From NCBI GenBank assembly GCA_019633425.1, contig WSUB01000111.1, forward strand, positions 1 to 64,000: a DNA stretch of 64,000 bases, given 5' to 3'. This DNA is from Tulasnella sp. 424. Taxonomy: Eukaryota > Basidiomycota > Agaricomycetes > Cantharellales > Tulasnellaceae. This document shows positions 22,401 through 32,168 of the stretch, piece after piece. Under the pieces are notes generated by a model. The model had not been told where the DNA came from. It did not search any database and saw only the letters and a list, made by a program, of their open reading frames with translations. Position numbers and translations under genes: made by a program. How positions within the stretch are numbered: the first letter of the stretch is position 1; every line of letters begins with the position of its first letter.

Positions 22401-24213
22401 AGCCGGGATAAGAAGGTCGGAGGTCCTGCCTATGCGTTCGCTACTTTACGGAGGTCCAAGGCCGGCGAACGCGACGCGCTATTCGGACAGCTTGGCATCG
22501 AAGTCGTGGGAGTGGTCGTCGAATTGGGACCCCTACTGAGCGAGAAAGCTATCCTGGCGAGCGGAAACAGATCATTGAGTCAGATCATTTCTCTAAATGC
22601 CTTGGCACGGGCACGTCGCGTAGAGGTACCTTTCGATTCTTGACGGAGAACATCGAGTGACGAGTCATTTCGCTCCAAACGCTCGTCTCCCGTTGACCAA
22701 GGACGCGTAAACTGACCAATCCCTTCCCACTTGTCCACCTTTGCACCGCGGTTCTAGCCAAGCTTGGATCTCCGTAGTCTGAACGATCGGTTGTTGCTGG
22801 CATAGTGTGTTGATTTGCTTCCTGCCAACCTGGAAGATTTCGATGACGTGCGTAGGTTGAGGGATCGGAGGTGAGGTGCAGAGGTTATCGAGAAAGCCGA
22901 GGGCGTTTAGGCACCGCCATTTCGGCAGCGATATAGCTTTGAAATTTCCATGGTATTGACGAGGTTCATAGCGCTGAGAAGCTAACATGACGGCCAGTCT
23001 CTGGCGGTTCCGAGTCTGGGGTGGCTAGAGCGCGGCGTAAGCACAACCGCCGAAGAATCCGCCAAAGTATAGGTTGGAACGTACGACAATTGGAAACCTC
23101 CCAGAAAGATTGCTGCACCTGGTGGATCGAGGCAGTCTGCCACTACGTGCGTCCGACCAAGCGAGGCCACTTTGACCCCCTCCGCCTCGTGTGTGTGTTG
23201 CATATCGCCTGCTCCGATCATCCCGACAGGTCAACGGTCCTCCTACCAAGGTCCTTCTTGTTTGAGCTCTAGGAGGTTGCCGGTGCGAAAAGGTAAAGTG
23301 TTTGAGGGGAGCTGTGTGAGACGCGAGTTGATCCTTGAACCACGAGAGCATTGCAACGGCTCGAAGCTCGCAGTTTGGGTGATTAGAGTGTTGAATGTCG
23401 AAGGTACTGATGCCGATAACCTCCTTCATACAAGAAGGTAGACGCGCATTGCTTGAATGAGGTGAAGGGGGCGAGGATGTAATCTAAGCGGCCAAGACGC
23501 CTTTTGTCCATGGTGGAAGGTGGTATTAGTTATTCTTGCTATTGCAGCATGTTGAAGATCTCGAGCAAGATTGACTCAAGACCGAGTTCCGAGACGTAGC
23601 GAGTAGCAGAGAAGTAGTTGCTTGACGGGGGCGTGATGTGTTCGAACTGGTTGTGAACTACGGAAAGAGCTGAACGGCGGCGGGGTGGGGAAGGGGTGTC
23701 GGTAAAGAGAGCGTGCTTTGAGTGGGTGAGATTAAACGCGCCAATGCACTCCGTTCTACCGAGGGTGTAACTAGCCGTAGCAAGGCGAGTTGAAGATACT
23801 GAAGCTATGCAGTGAACTGGACTATGCGTCTGGGACGGAGCGCACAGGATTCCTTGTCAGTTCATATTCAAATTGCCGCACACATTCGTCTGCAGGTGCA
23901 GCACGGAACTGCGTGAATGGTTAACAGACCATAAACACGGGTGGCTTAAATACTCACTGTCTTTGGGTCGATCTGTGACGGCATGCTCTTGGAGAGGAGA
24001 GCAGAGAGAGAGACGGAGGAAAGTTTCCTTCGGCTTTGGCGGAGATTGGAGCGCGTCGATCACCCCGAAGACCGTCGCATTGCACTCGTCATCCAGACGC
24101 TTGTCTCTTATAATACAATACACGCAATATACGTTGCGATTAATTCCATCTCTCTTAACCTCTGCGTCGCCGGCTGGGAAGGCGGTCGTCCATTGCCCTC
24201 GAGGCAATGTACG
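22401..24213. repeat. Degenerate interspersed repeat, copy 4
   Basis: Blocks appear in the order seen in copies 2 and 3: TTCTTGACGGAGAACATCGA (22637), GGAACGTACGACAATTGGAAACC (23076), CACTACGTGCGTCCGACCAAGCG (23142), GAGCGTGCTTTGAG (23708), CTGTCTTTGGGTCGATCTGTGACGG (23959) and GGCTTTGGCGGAG (24033). It is cut at 24213 by the transposon that follows. Frames are broken on both strands. Confidence 0.6.
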
Positions 24214-24219
24214 CATTCC

Positions 24220-24270
24220 TATGGAAAGCTTTAGTGTTACAGCTTCCAAATAGCCGTGTAGGAAGGTCAC
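24220..24270 (+). repeat. Left terminal inverted repeat of hAT element
   Basis: Reverse complement of 26426-26475 except for one extra T in the GTGTTACAG stretch. It begins TATGGAAAGC and ends GGAAGGTCAC. Confidence 0.85.
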
Positions 24271-24778
24271 AGCCGTGACATATGGCACGTGCCGAAGCTT
24301 CAGACACCGGACAGCATCTCCGAAGGACCCTGACGTGGGTGAACGCCACTTTACCGTGGCGTCTTTAGGGAGGAGATGGTGATCTATGGGCTTTCAGGTG
24401 CAGCGCGGTTCGGAGAGAGCACGGCAAGCGACTTGGGGAATCCACCTAGTTAACTGAACGCGAACTGGGAATCTGCATCACTGGGATTGGAGCCCATCGT
24501 AGCCGTTTACGTGTTCTCATCACCCAAGTCATTATTCAAAACGCAGTAGGGCCCGGATGTGCTACCGGCGAAACGATTTGAGAGCTTCAGAGCATACCGG
24601 TGATTCAAGGAAATGATCGAAGATCCGTCAAAGCAGGTCGATCTCACGACGTTCTTTCTTCATCCCTGGAAGTCGTCCTTGCCTCTCCAAAGCGTGGTTA
24701 ATTTACACAGAGTATTGACTCCGGATCTCCCTAGCGTATTTTCGCTCCAGTATTTTAACTCGAACCAACCGGAATCCG

Positions 24779-25949
24779 TTGTCTGAGAAGACGATTATTG
24801 TGCGGTCCACGCCAAATGAACGGTCCAACGGACACGCCCACGCCGACCTTCGACGTGATTTTCCAGCATATGTGAAATGCGGAAAGTTCCTGCTCTCGAC
24901 CCTTCGGCATGAGATCAACGGCAACACTGCACCAGGTCTTTTCGGAGGCTACCTAACAGCAGACGCAATTGTCACTGCTTTCCGCTCGCAGTTTGCCGCA
25001 TACGCCCGCGGAAACCCCCCTTTCGTGGCTCATCACGGACTCAGCTCACCGATGGAGTATTGGGAATCCTTAAAGAGGAATCCTGATGCTGAAATTGTCG
25101 CGGTGCGTTGTCGCTGATTCTTGCAGAGTTCAATAGCTTCTGGGCTGACCGAGTCCTTTAGCATCTTGCCATCAAGCTTTTCTCTATCGTTCCAAACTCG
25201 ATGGCGGAGGAGCGAACTGTCGCAAATTTTACTCAGCTCAACTCTCCCGACCGTGCCGATCAGAAAGTCTCAACCCGCGTCCACGAGACCCAGATCCGCC
25301 AGCACTATCGCCAGCAAGATGGAATAACAACGGTAAACTCGTGGCCCCCATTAGTCAAAAGAATGTGAAATAAACTCAGTAGTATTTAATCATTCGTGTA
25401 GGCCTCGATACCTCCAAAACTCATCACACCGAAGTGGCGAGAACTGTCAGAATTTACGAAGCAAGCGAGTCTCGACACGAATTCTGTCGACTCCTCGACC
25501 GAGACCGTCAAGGATAAGCCAGCCGCTTCTTCAGTCGCTGAAGGTATAGTGGAACGTCCGATTGAATTACCTGATGGCCCACCGGCTTCCGCTGAGGAGG
25601 GACCCGACCTACCAGATGCGGAAGAGACCACATCAAGCGGTCCAATCACCGATCTCAATGAGATTGCTGAGCAGCTGGCTTGGGCGGAGCACGAGCAGCA
25701 CGTGGTCTGTTGTCCGAAAGGGCAAACAGTGCGTCACTGCGAGAGGACGAATTTGACTTCATTGATGACGGAGTTAACCTATCCTCGCCGGCCTTGCGAA
25801 ACCTCTTGAGTGATGCGCCCGTTGCAGGAGCCGAGGAATTAACAGCCAGCGAGGCTACAAAGCGAAAGGGCGCAGAATTGCGAAAAGAAGCAGGGAAGAA
25901 ACTGAAGATGATTGAGGGGGATCTCGAATTCAGGTTGTTCTCGCTGTAA
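24779..25949 (+). pseudogene. hAT transposase, C-terminal remnant
   Basis: Exons 24779-25102 and from 25162 join in phase across a 59-nt intron. The product contains FAAYARGNPPF and EYWESL, then LAIKLFSIVPNSM, AEERT, NFTQLNS and QIRQHY, which match the hAT dimerisation (C-terminal) domain. A second intron with donor GTAAAC near 25333 and acceptor GTGTAG near 25406 leads to an acidic tail (PKLITPKWRELSEF.., later EDEFDFIDDG). That tail needs a frameshift near 25690 before it ends at 25949. The N-terminal zinc finger and the catalytic DDE region before 24779 are missing. It is inactive as it stands. Confidence 0.75.
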
Positions 25950-26140
25950 TCGTATGGCTTAGTAATCCATTCTAGTGTTGCCGCGAAGTAGCTTCGATTG
26001 CGTTTTTTTGTCCCTGAGAACAATCTTCCACGCCCTACTGGCCAATTAGGCTGTCCAAAACATCGAAGTGTTCGAAGGAGATCGAAATCTCCTTCGCTTC
26101 GTTTGCCATCCGCGGCAACACTCATCCATTCTGTGAGCGA

Positions 26141-26221
26141 GTTTCAAACCGGCGTTTTAAAACTGGAGTTTGAAACACCGGCGTTTCAAACCCGGTAAGA
26201 AAGTGCAAGTGACTTTCTTAC
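26141..26221. repeat. Cluster of short palindromes in the hAT subterminal region
   Basis: GTTTGAAAC (26168-26176) and GTTTCAAAC (26183-26191) form a hairpin. The same GTTTCAAACCGGCG word occurs at 26141. GTAAGAAAGT and ACTTTCTTAC (26195-26221) form a second perfect 10-bp hairpin with a 7-nt loop. Such subterminal motifs commonly serve as transposase-binding sites. Confidence 0.5.
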
Positions 26222-26318
26222 AGTACCCTAGTGCCGCGAGACATTTTAAGGTCGTGTTCAAGTCGGCGGTTGGTCCAGCAACTCAGGTCGCTAGCGCGAC
26301 TTTGTTTGCCTTCCCGGA

Positions 26319-26400
26319 CCGTCAACAGCCGGACCTGTCTCTCGAGACCCTTTTAAGCACGGTCAACAGCCGAACCGATCTTTCGGGACCCTTTTAAGCT
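26319..26400. repeat. Two tandem ~41-bp repeats near the right end of the hAT element
   Basis: Unit 1 (26319-26359) and unit 2 (26360-26400) share CGGTCAACAGCCG, ACC and GGGACCCTTTTAAGC cores with scattered differences. They lie 26 bp inside the right inverted repeat and are plausible subterminal transposase-binding repeats. Confidence 0.6.
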
Positions 26401-26425
26401 ATCGGAAGGTAAGAATATCACGATC

Positions 26426-26475
26426 GTGACCTTCCTACACGGCTATTTGGAAGCTGTACACTAAAGCTTTCCATA
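26426..26475 (-). repeat. Right terminal inverted repeat of hAT element
   Basis: Partner of 24220-24270. It is directly followed by CATTCC, which also precedes the left repeat. Confidence 0.85.
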
Positions 26476-26897
26476 CATTCCACAGCGAGTTGAGTGCTCT
26501 CTAATGATCAACGAATGCACGCGGCCAGTGGTGTGAGGCAGTGTACCCGCTGACGTCACATGCACCTCGTCCGTCCTTCCCAAGCGGATGGGCTTAGCAC
26601 TGCACATTTTAGGATTGAGACACCCCTTAACGAGTGGAAAGAACAGAACAACAAGAACTAATACAATGGAAAGGTTGGCGGCCATCTCTTCCACCCTGAA
26701 GCCTCCCAAGGACTCATCCATTTATTCCCTTTACCGCCTCAAGCAACTTCGCCAGCTAACTCCTCGTTCCTCCGGGCATCTCCATTAACCTCCGCGCGAC
26801 CCTCACTCAGGCGACGCGCACCACCCGAACCCCCCGGTCCGCTCTGGCCAGCCGCCAACCCAGCCTTCCTTCCAAACCTCTCCCGATGACCCACTTT

Positions 26898-28600
26898 CTA
26901 CTTCTCGTCCCAGGAATAAACCACCCCTCTCAGCCTCCCACTAACATCCGACCAAACCTCCTCATCCCGAACCGCGGCTGGTCCCACCAAGCGCAGGACG
27001 TGGCCCCAGACCTCTCTTCGCCGCTCCGAATTGATCTGCCTCTCAAGCGGCGTCCGTCCCTCGTCGAATCGGCGTCGTTCCTCGGGGTTCACGAAGCGTT
27101 GAGCGTCGAGAAAGGAGCGTAGTAGGAATGTTCGAATTCCGCGATTCTGGTGGGTCCTGAATCGGACGGCATAGGCTTTGCGTTGGGCAAAGGTGCTTCC
27201 GAGTTGGAGAATCGTTCCTCCGACGGGTGTTAAGTTGGTCGTTGTGCTGCTTGGGGTGGGTGTGGCGAGGGTGGATGAGGGGGAGTGGGGTTTCCATTGA
27301 GAAAAGAGGTTCGGGGTTGGGTACGGAGAGGGCTTGAGGTCGAGGCCGAGCTGCTCTGAGGGTGTTGGCTTGGTGTGGGGCTTGCAGCGAGGTCTAGTCG
27401 CACGTTTTGAACGGGTTTTAGGGGTTGTTCGGGAAGTCGACGGTGGAGAGGACGATGCCAGGGTGGTCGGTGGTGTCGTCGCATCGCACCGGACAGAGTG
27501 CTCCCCCTCCGAGTCACTGGTGAGGACGATCGGTTGGCAAATAGTCAAAGGAGCTAGACACAGTAGTCTTAAATGATGCTCAGTGACCGATCTTCACAAG
27601 AAGCTGGTTAATAAAATGTATACATACTATCGCTGCCCACGGAAGATGGCTCCGCGTGAACCACTTGCCCCGATACCAGGTTGTTTAAGTCTTGAGTTGC
27701 GCTTCTCGAAGCTGCAGGTTCCTCTCCGCGAACCTGACTACTTCCCGAGGAAACTAAAAGCAAAAGCGCGGATCAGGAAAGTTTAGGACGGCTTTGTCGA
27801 CAGAGATAAAATATAAGAGAACTCACAAAGGCGCTCAACGATCTCCAAGGACTTCGTCAAATACGCTGCTACCTCCTCATCCTCAGACACCTCTTCCCAA
27901 GTGTCGATGCCGAACCTTTGCAAATCGAAAAAGTCGGCCAAGGCTGCCCAAACCCTGTCCGAGTTGACTTGGTCGAGGGCCTCCGATCCCAGTGAACCGA
28001 GGATCTTTGGCACGAGGTTTCCAATGTATTTGGGGAGCTTCGCCCGCTTTCCAGACGATCCGACAGCGTGTCTCAAGCCTCCATAACCCGCTGTACCGCT
28101 CATCCCCCGCGCCCAAATGTCCTCTTCGATACCTTCATCGCGAAACAGGGCAATCGCCAGATCCGGCTCGTACGTCGTGTCAATTAAAGTCTGAACGACG
28201 TGGCGATATCGGTCAACTTCTGTTGGAGTGGCATCTTTACGCTGGATGACGTATTTTCGAATAAGGATCGTGAGGGCGGCTTCCCAATTGGGGAGGTGTT
28301 GTTTGACGCGTCGCAGTCTAAGATGAGCTGAGCGAGCTCGACGAGGTAGCGGGAAGGGGCGTAGCGGAGACGCTGTCCTTTGAAAGGGTAGAGTTTCGTG
28401 AACTGGCGGAACATCGACTTGACGCTGCCCAACAGCGCCTGAAAATACAAACCAGGGTGCATTCGACCATATTGCTTGACGGGTTGAGCGGCGCCAGAAA
28501 GAGCAAGATTCTTGATGGAGTCAACGTGAGCGTTGAATGGACGGGAAGATGGCTTGCATGTCAGGTTGTCATATGCAGGGGGAGGGGCGGCGGCTCAGGA
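26898..28600 (-). CDS. Unidentified multi-exon protein gene (5' end unresolved)
   Basis: The last exons join in phase: 27827-28317, 27628-27753 and 26898-27553, with GTGAGT and GTATGT donors and TTTTAG and TCTAG acceptors. Upstream, codons near 28318-28580 (SIKNLALSGAAQPVKQYGR.. to APSRYLVELAQ) also look coding, but a short intron or a -1 frameshift near 28318 must join them. The start codon is not found. The protein is helical in its first half (EAALTILIRKYV, VVQTLIDTTYEPDLAIALF). It then has an acidic EEVSEDEE stretch and a Ser/Thr/Pro-rich linker, and ends in a basic, Arg-rich segment (RRRFDEGRTPLERQINSERR). I do not recognise the family. It lies between the hAT relic and a repeat copy, so it may be a lone survivor in the array. 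Confidence 0.55.
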
Positions 28601-28776
28601 AGTGGTGGGAGGACTAGGGGACTAGCCAGAAGCAAGGTAGTGTGTATCGTAACCGAAAGCATTGGTTTGGAGACCAACGCTCGAACCTCCTCCGTCCCCT
28701 CATTCCCTATCGCTTCTTGTTCCAATCCGGTCCTCCCTCAAACAGCCCAGCTCCCGAAAGCACTCTCTGACGGCTT

Positions 28777-29648
28777 TTAGGGAGACCGCACAAGGGATGG
28801 GAGGTTATTTGATCTAGCGGGAGAAATGGTGGAGAGCCCTGGCAGTTGGAATGCTAAGGTTCGTGCACCACCAACACGGACGGTTGATAGCATGTTTGTC
28901 GTCATGTGTCCGTCGGAGCTCGACATGTCGTTGGCCGACCCCAACCGTTCAGCGACTCCTGCTTGCACGTCAGGTGACCCAATGAAGTTGTGGAGGGTGC
29001 TGTGCCTGGGTCGCTTGTTTCGAGGTAATTGGGAACCGACGACACCGGGACCTCCGACGCCGCCAATTGCGCTTGACGAGGTTTCCGGGGATTTGAGCGG
29101 ATGGGAAGCGTTTCGGTTCATCTGGTCCACCCCAAAGATAAGCTCTCGTGGCTTAAGTTCCCAGCTTCGACTTGTACGCTGTGCGCGCCACTGCTGAGGC
29201 ATGCGGAGTATCCGGAGTTGGTATCGAAGTGGTGGTGAATATCGACCTGGGAACCCGCAACGAGGGCGCACGTTTTAAATGGGCTTGCGTTCCAGAGCGG
29301 TGTGTCGGTGAAAGAGACGGCTGAATCGAAACCTTGCTGAAACGGGGGTGGAGGGTAGTCCTCGCCGGCGCGATTGTAGGTGTCCCAAAGGATCCCTTGA
29401 GCGAGACCATCCTCCAAAGACCCAGTTGCGCATCCTTCCCGGGAAGTGCCTCTCCGGTCCTCGACAGAAAGCACCGGACCGGTCGCTTCGAAATCCTCTT
29501 TTCCCGAGTATCGCAGTTGCCCGGTCCCTCCCATTCGCCGTACTCCCAAATGCAGTTTGGCCGAGTTCGAACTTCCGTGGGTCCTCCTAATCTCCTCCGT
29601 TAGCATCACGAGTCGTCCGCTTTTCACCTGGTTTCCCAGAATGCGCAT
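28777..29648 (-). other. Possible decayed coding segment on the minus strand
   Basis: Two overlapping minus-strand frames (29118-29648 and 28777-29271) are longer than expected for noncoding DNA and can be joined only by a frame change near 29150. The stretch near 29460-29510 matches repeat copies 2 and 4 (TCGACAGAAAGCACCGG..). This may therefore be the best-preserved copy of whatever the interspersed repeat once encoded. No known domain is recognised, and a real gene is not established. Confidence 0.3.
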
Positions 29649-31135
29649 TGTGTCGTATAAACTGAGTTCCCAAGAGGAAGCCGAACGTGTTTCCTAATCG
29701 GTGGAATGAGGTGACAGTGTTTCCGTGGCCGGTTGACGCGTAGAGGCAAGTCTATCAGTGTCGACGCAGCCGAAGGTGACCGGCATTGGAAGGTGTGGAG
29801 TGGTTGGCGAGAAAGCGAGTTGTAAGCATTGCTATTTCGATGACGGTATTCGAATGTGAGTGGAAGCCGTTGTAAGAGTCGGGGGGAGCTTCGAAGGGAA
29901 AGCTATCTGGTTTGTCTGACGGGTGTTGGAGGTAGTAGCACGTCATAGGTCACGGCGCTCTTAACCTCAAAAAGGAAACGTTGGGACGTACATTCACCGG
30001 TTGAAAGACCAAGGCTAAAGGCCTTGCTTCCAGGAGTCAAAAGCTATTTGCCCCGTGTACACGCCTCGGAGCGGGATGCCTTCCTGTTCATGGCCACTTC
30101 TACATCGCCTGCTCATGTTCTCCTACGCTATCGACAGCGACTCCAGGACTTAAATTCTCGAGTGCTTGTGCTCCCCAGATGTTGCGAGTAAAAGGAGGTG
30201 GTTGCTTGAAGAAGTCGCAGCGTGTTGGACCGACTGGTCATTAATCACAGAACAGGTTTGACTGTTTGAGTAGTCGCAGGTGGGAATGAGAGAACTTGAA
30301 TGTCAAGGGCGTGACAAATGGTGGTGAATTTGGTAATGGGACCGGTGCTAGGCGTATCATTCCGCTCGTCGGTTCAGATTCAAATCGTGCATCAGATGTA
30401 TTCTCCTCCTGCGGGTACTGCACGACACTGGATGTCAGTGAGTCAAAGCATAGCGCGATGGTCTTGGGAACTCACCGGCTTTGCTGACAGTTACGACTGC
30501 TTGTACAAGGGGGAGGGGGGGCAGGCAAGTGACAGAGGCAAAGCCCCGCGGTCAGGAAGCGTGTTAGTAGGGAGCGTGCTTTCAGCGGTCGAGATTGAAC
30601 ACGTCAACGCAGCTGTCCATTCTACCAAGGACATAACTGTGTGGGCTGAAAATACCAATGATGCACTCACTGTCTCTGCCTTGACTTGTGACAGTTTGGA
30701 CTTGAAGCGGAGGAATGAGAGAGACGCGGGGGAAAGGTTCCTTTGTTTGGACCGCGCCAATCACCCCGGGACAAGTCTGGACAACATCATCACACTGCAC
30801 TCGAGGATATCACTTGCACTTGTCCTCCAGAGACTTGTCCCTTACAGTCCATGCGATACACGTTGCTATTGATTCCATCCCTCTAACCCCAACGTGTTGG
30901 CTAACGACAGGTCACTTAGACAGCCCTCAATGTAGGGTCCATCTCCTTGCGCGAATGAACTCGACAGCAACGGTCCACAGTCAAGATGAATGATCTGCCA
31001 GAAGAACCGCAGTGAGTCCTCTAGACTGTCTATTGCAAGTGTCCGATGCTCTGCCTTCTCATGCCCCCCCCCCCCCCAAACACCGCCCGATTTGCTTTTC
31101 AGCTTCCCTTCCTCCCCTCCTGTACATACCAGTTA
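29649..31135. repeat. Degenerate interspersed repeat, copy 5
   Basis: It matches copy 2 at 29985-30120 (GACGTACATTCACCGGTTGAA..) and copy 1 at 30365-30760 (GGTTCAGATTCAAATCGT.., GGGAGCGTGCTTTCAGCGGTC.., GGAAAGGTTCCTTTG). It is the copy directly 3' of NLR3. A 12-base C run lies near 31066-31077. Relative to this copy, the copy beside NLR1 lacks about 0.9 kb (30755-31672). Confidence 0.55.
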
Positions 31136-31581
31136 AGGCTCCAACCATTTAGTTTACATTTACACTCATGGGTGTAAATAAATAGTAAACAGTAAATATA
31201 TAGTAAATACTATATAATAAACAGTTTACATATAGCATCCAGTCCTGACCCAATTTCGTGGTACAACAGCCTGTGGGACCACTCAGGGTTGACCTGCTTA
31301 TCACTCCAATGCCCAAACCCAGACCCAAGCAGGAGTTAAAACCCCTGTTCAGTATCTCTAGCATGCCCAAGGAGGTATGAGGGCAGGTACCTTAGCTCAG
31401 GGGAGGCCCTTCAAGGCCGTTCACTTACATTCTTGGCAAGACATGAGCTGGCCTAGTACAAACTGTGTATAAACAGTTTATAAACATTTACACCAAGTTT
31501 ACACAGGCAAGTAAAGTAAATAGTAAATTTAAACGTAAATATGTGGTTATAAACAGTAAATAAACTAAATGGTTGGAGCCT
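31136..31581. mobile_element. 446-bp MITE with 21-bp terminal inverted repeats
   Basis: The left end AGGCTCCAACCATTTAGTTTA and the right end TAAACTAAATGGTTGGAGCCT are perfect inverted repeats. TA flanks both sides (31134-31135 and 31582-31583), which fits Tc1/mariner insertion. A TTA target site, as in PIF/Harbinger, cannot be excluded because of the neighbouring T. The inside has no coding frame, and GTAAA/TTTAC words are dense at both ends, so the termini can fold back over more than the 21 bp. The corresponding place near NLR1 has no copy. Confidence 0.85.
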
Positions 31582-32168
31582 TAGTACCAGTGCTTCCTTC
31601 CTCCTTCCCTACAACATAGATGTCTGTTCCAATCCAAACAGAGAACAAGAGTGTTTATGTATTGATCGATTAAGCTTCTTTTATATGTTACATTTTCTGT
31701 CACAAAATAGGCGAAAATCCGGAAACGGCGTGAATCATAGTTGGGTGGTCCGTCTTGAGGATGGTACGATCAGATGTAGGTAGCCTAGCAGTAGCTTATT
31801 GTGCATGCTTGTCAGTGTTTTGAACTTATGAGGGGAAGCGGGGAATGCATTGCAAGTGCATATTAACGATGCTGGTCCCTCGCGGGCGGAGGACTTGATC
31901 TCATTTGCAAAACCGCACAACGACACGAATCACGGTGTTGCTTCTCCCAAACCAGCACCCGTTCATTTCTTTGTAATTGGGATATCAAGAGTTGAATTCG
32001 GATAGCATGAATCCCTAAAGACAATGTTGTGGCACAAGGAGCCCATTCGAACGAGCACGATACCACCTAAGCCTTGACAACAGATCTTCTTGCAAGCAAT
32101 GAACGGAGTTATTATTAATTCATCGAGGATATTAATCGAAAAAAAAATCGCATAATTGGAAAAACTAA
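31582..32168 (-). other. 3' flank of NLR3
   Basis: From 31672 on it is nearly identical to 1525-2026 downstream of NLR1. No gene is supported. Confidence 0.5.

Larger units (their letters stand above)
24214..26481 (+). mobile_element. Truncated hAT-family DNA transposon with ~50-bp terminal inverted repeats
   Basis: Near-perfect inverted repeats occupy 24220-24270 and 26426-26475. They read TATGGAAAGCTTTAGTGT, then a T present only on the left, then ACAGCTTCC..GGAAGGTCAC. The 6-bp direct repeat CATTCC directly abuts both ends (24214-24219 and 26476-26481) and may be a target-site duplication, although hAT elements usually make 8 bp. The interior holds only the C-terminal part of a hAT transposase plus tandem subterminal repeats. 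At about 2.26 kb it is too short for a full element and is probably an internally deleted, non-autonomous copy. It sits inside degenerate repeat sequence. Confidence 0.8.

Noticed and set aside
28457..28780. Plus-strand frame of 107 codons opposite the unidentified gene.
   Set aside because: Gly/Arg-rich translation of a GC-rich antisense region, with no splice or domain support.
29118..29648. A 176-codon minus-strand frame as a confident new gene.
   Set aside because: It overlaps the decayed repeat family, needs a frame change to continue, and shows no domain, so it is kept only as a low-confidence segment.
31060..31080. Poly-C run (also 58261-58274) as a possible structural or regulatory signal.
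   Set aside because: Homopolymers of this length occur by slippage and are error-prone in sequencing. Nothing nearby depends on them.
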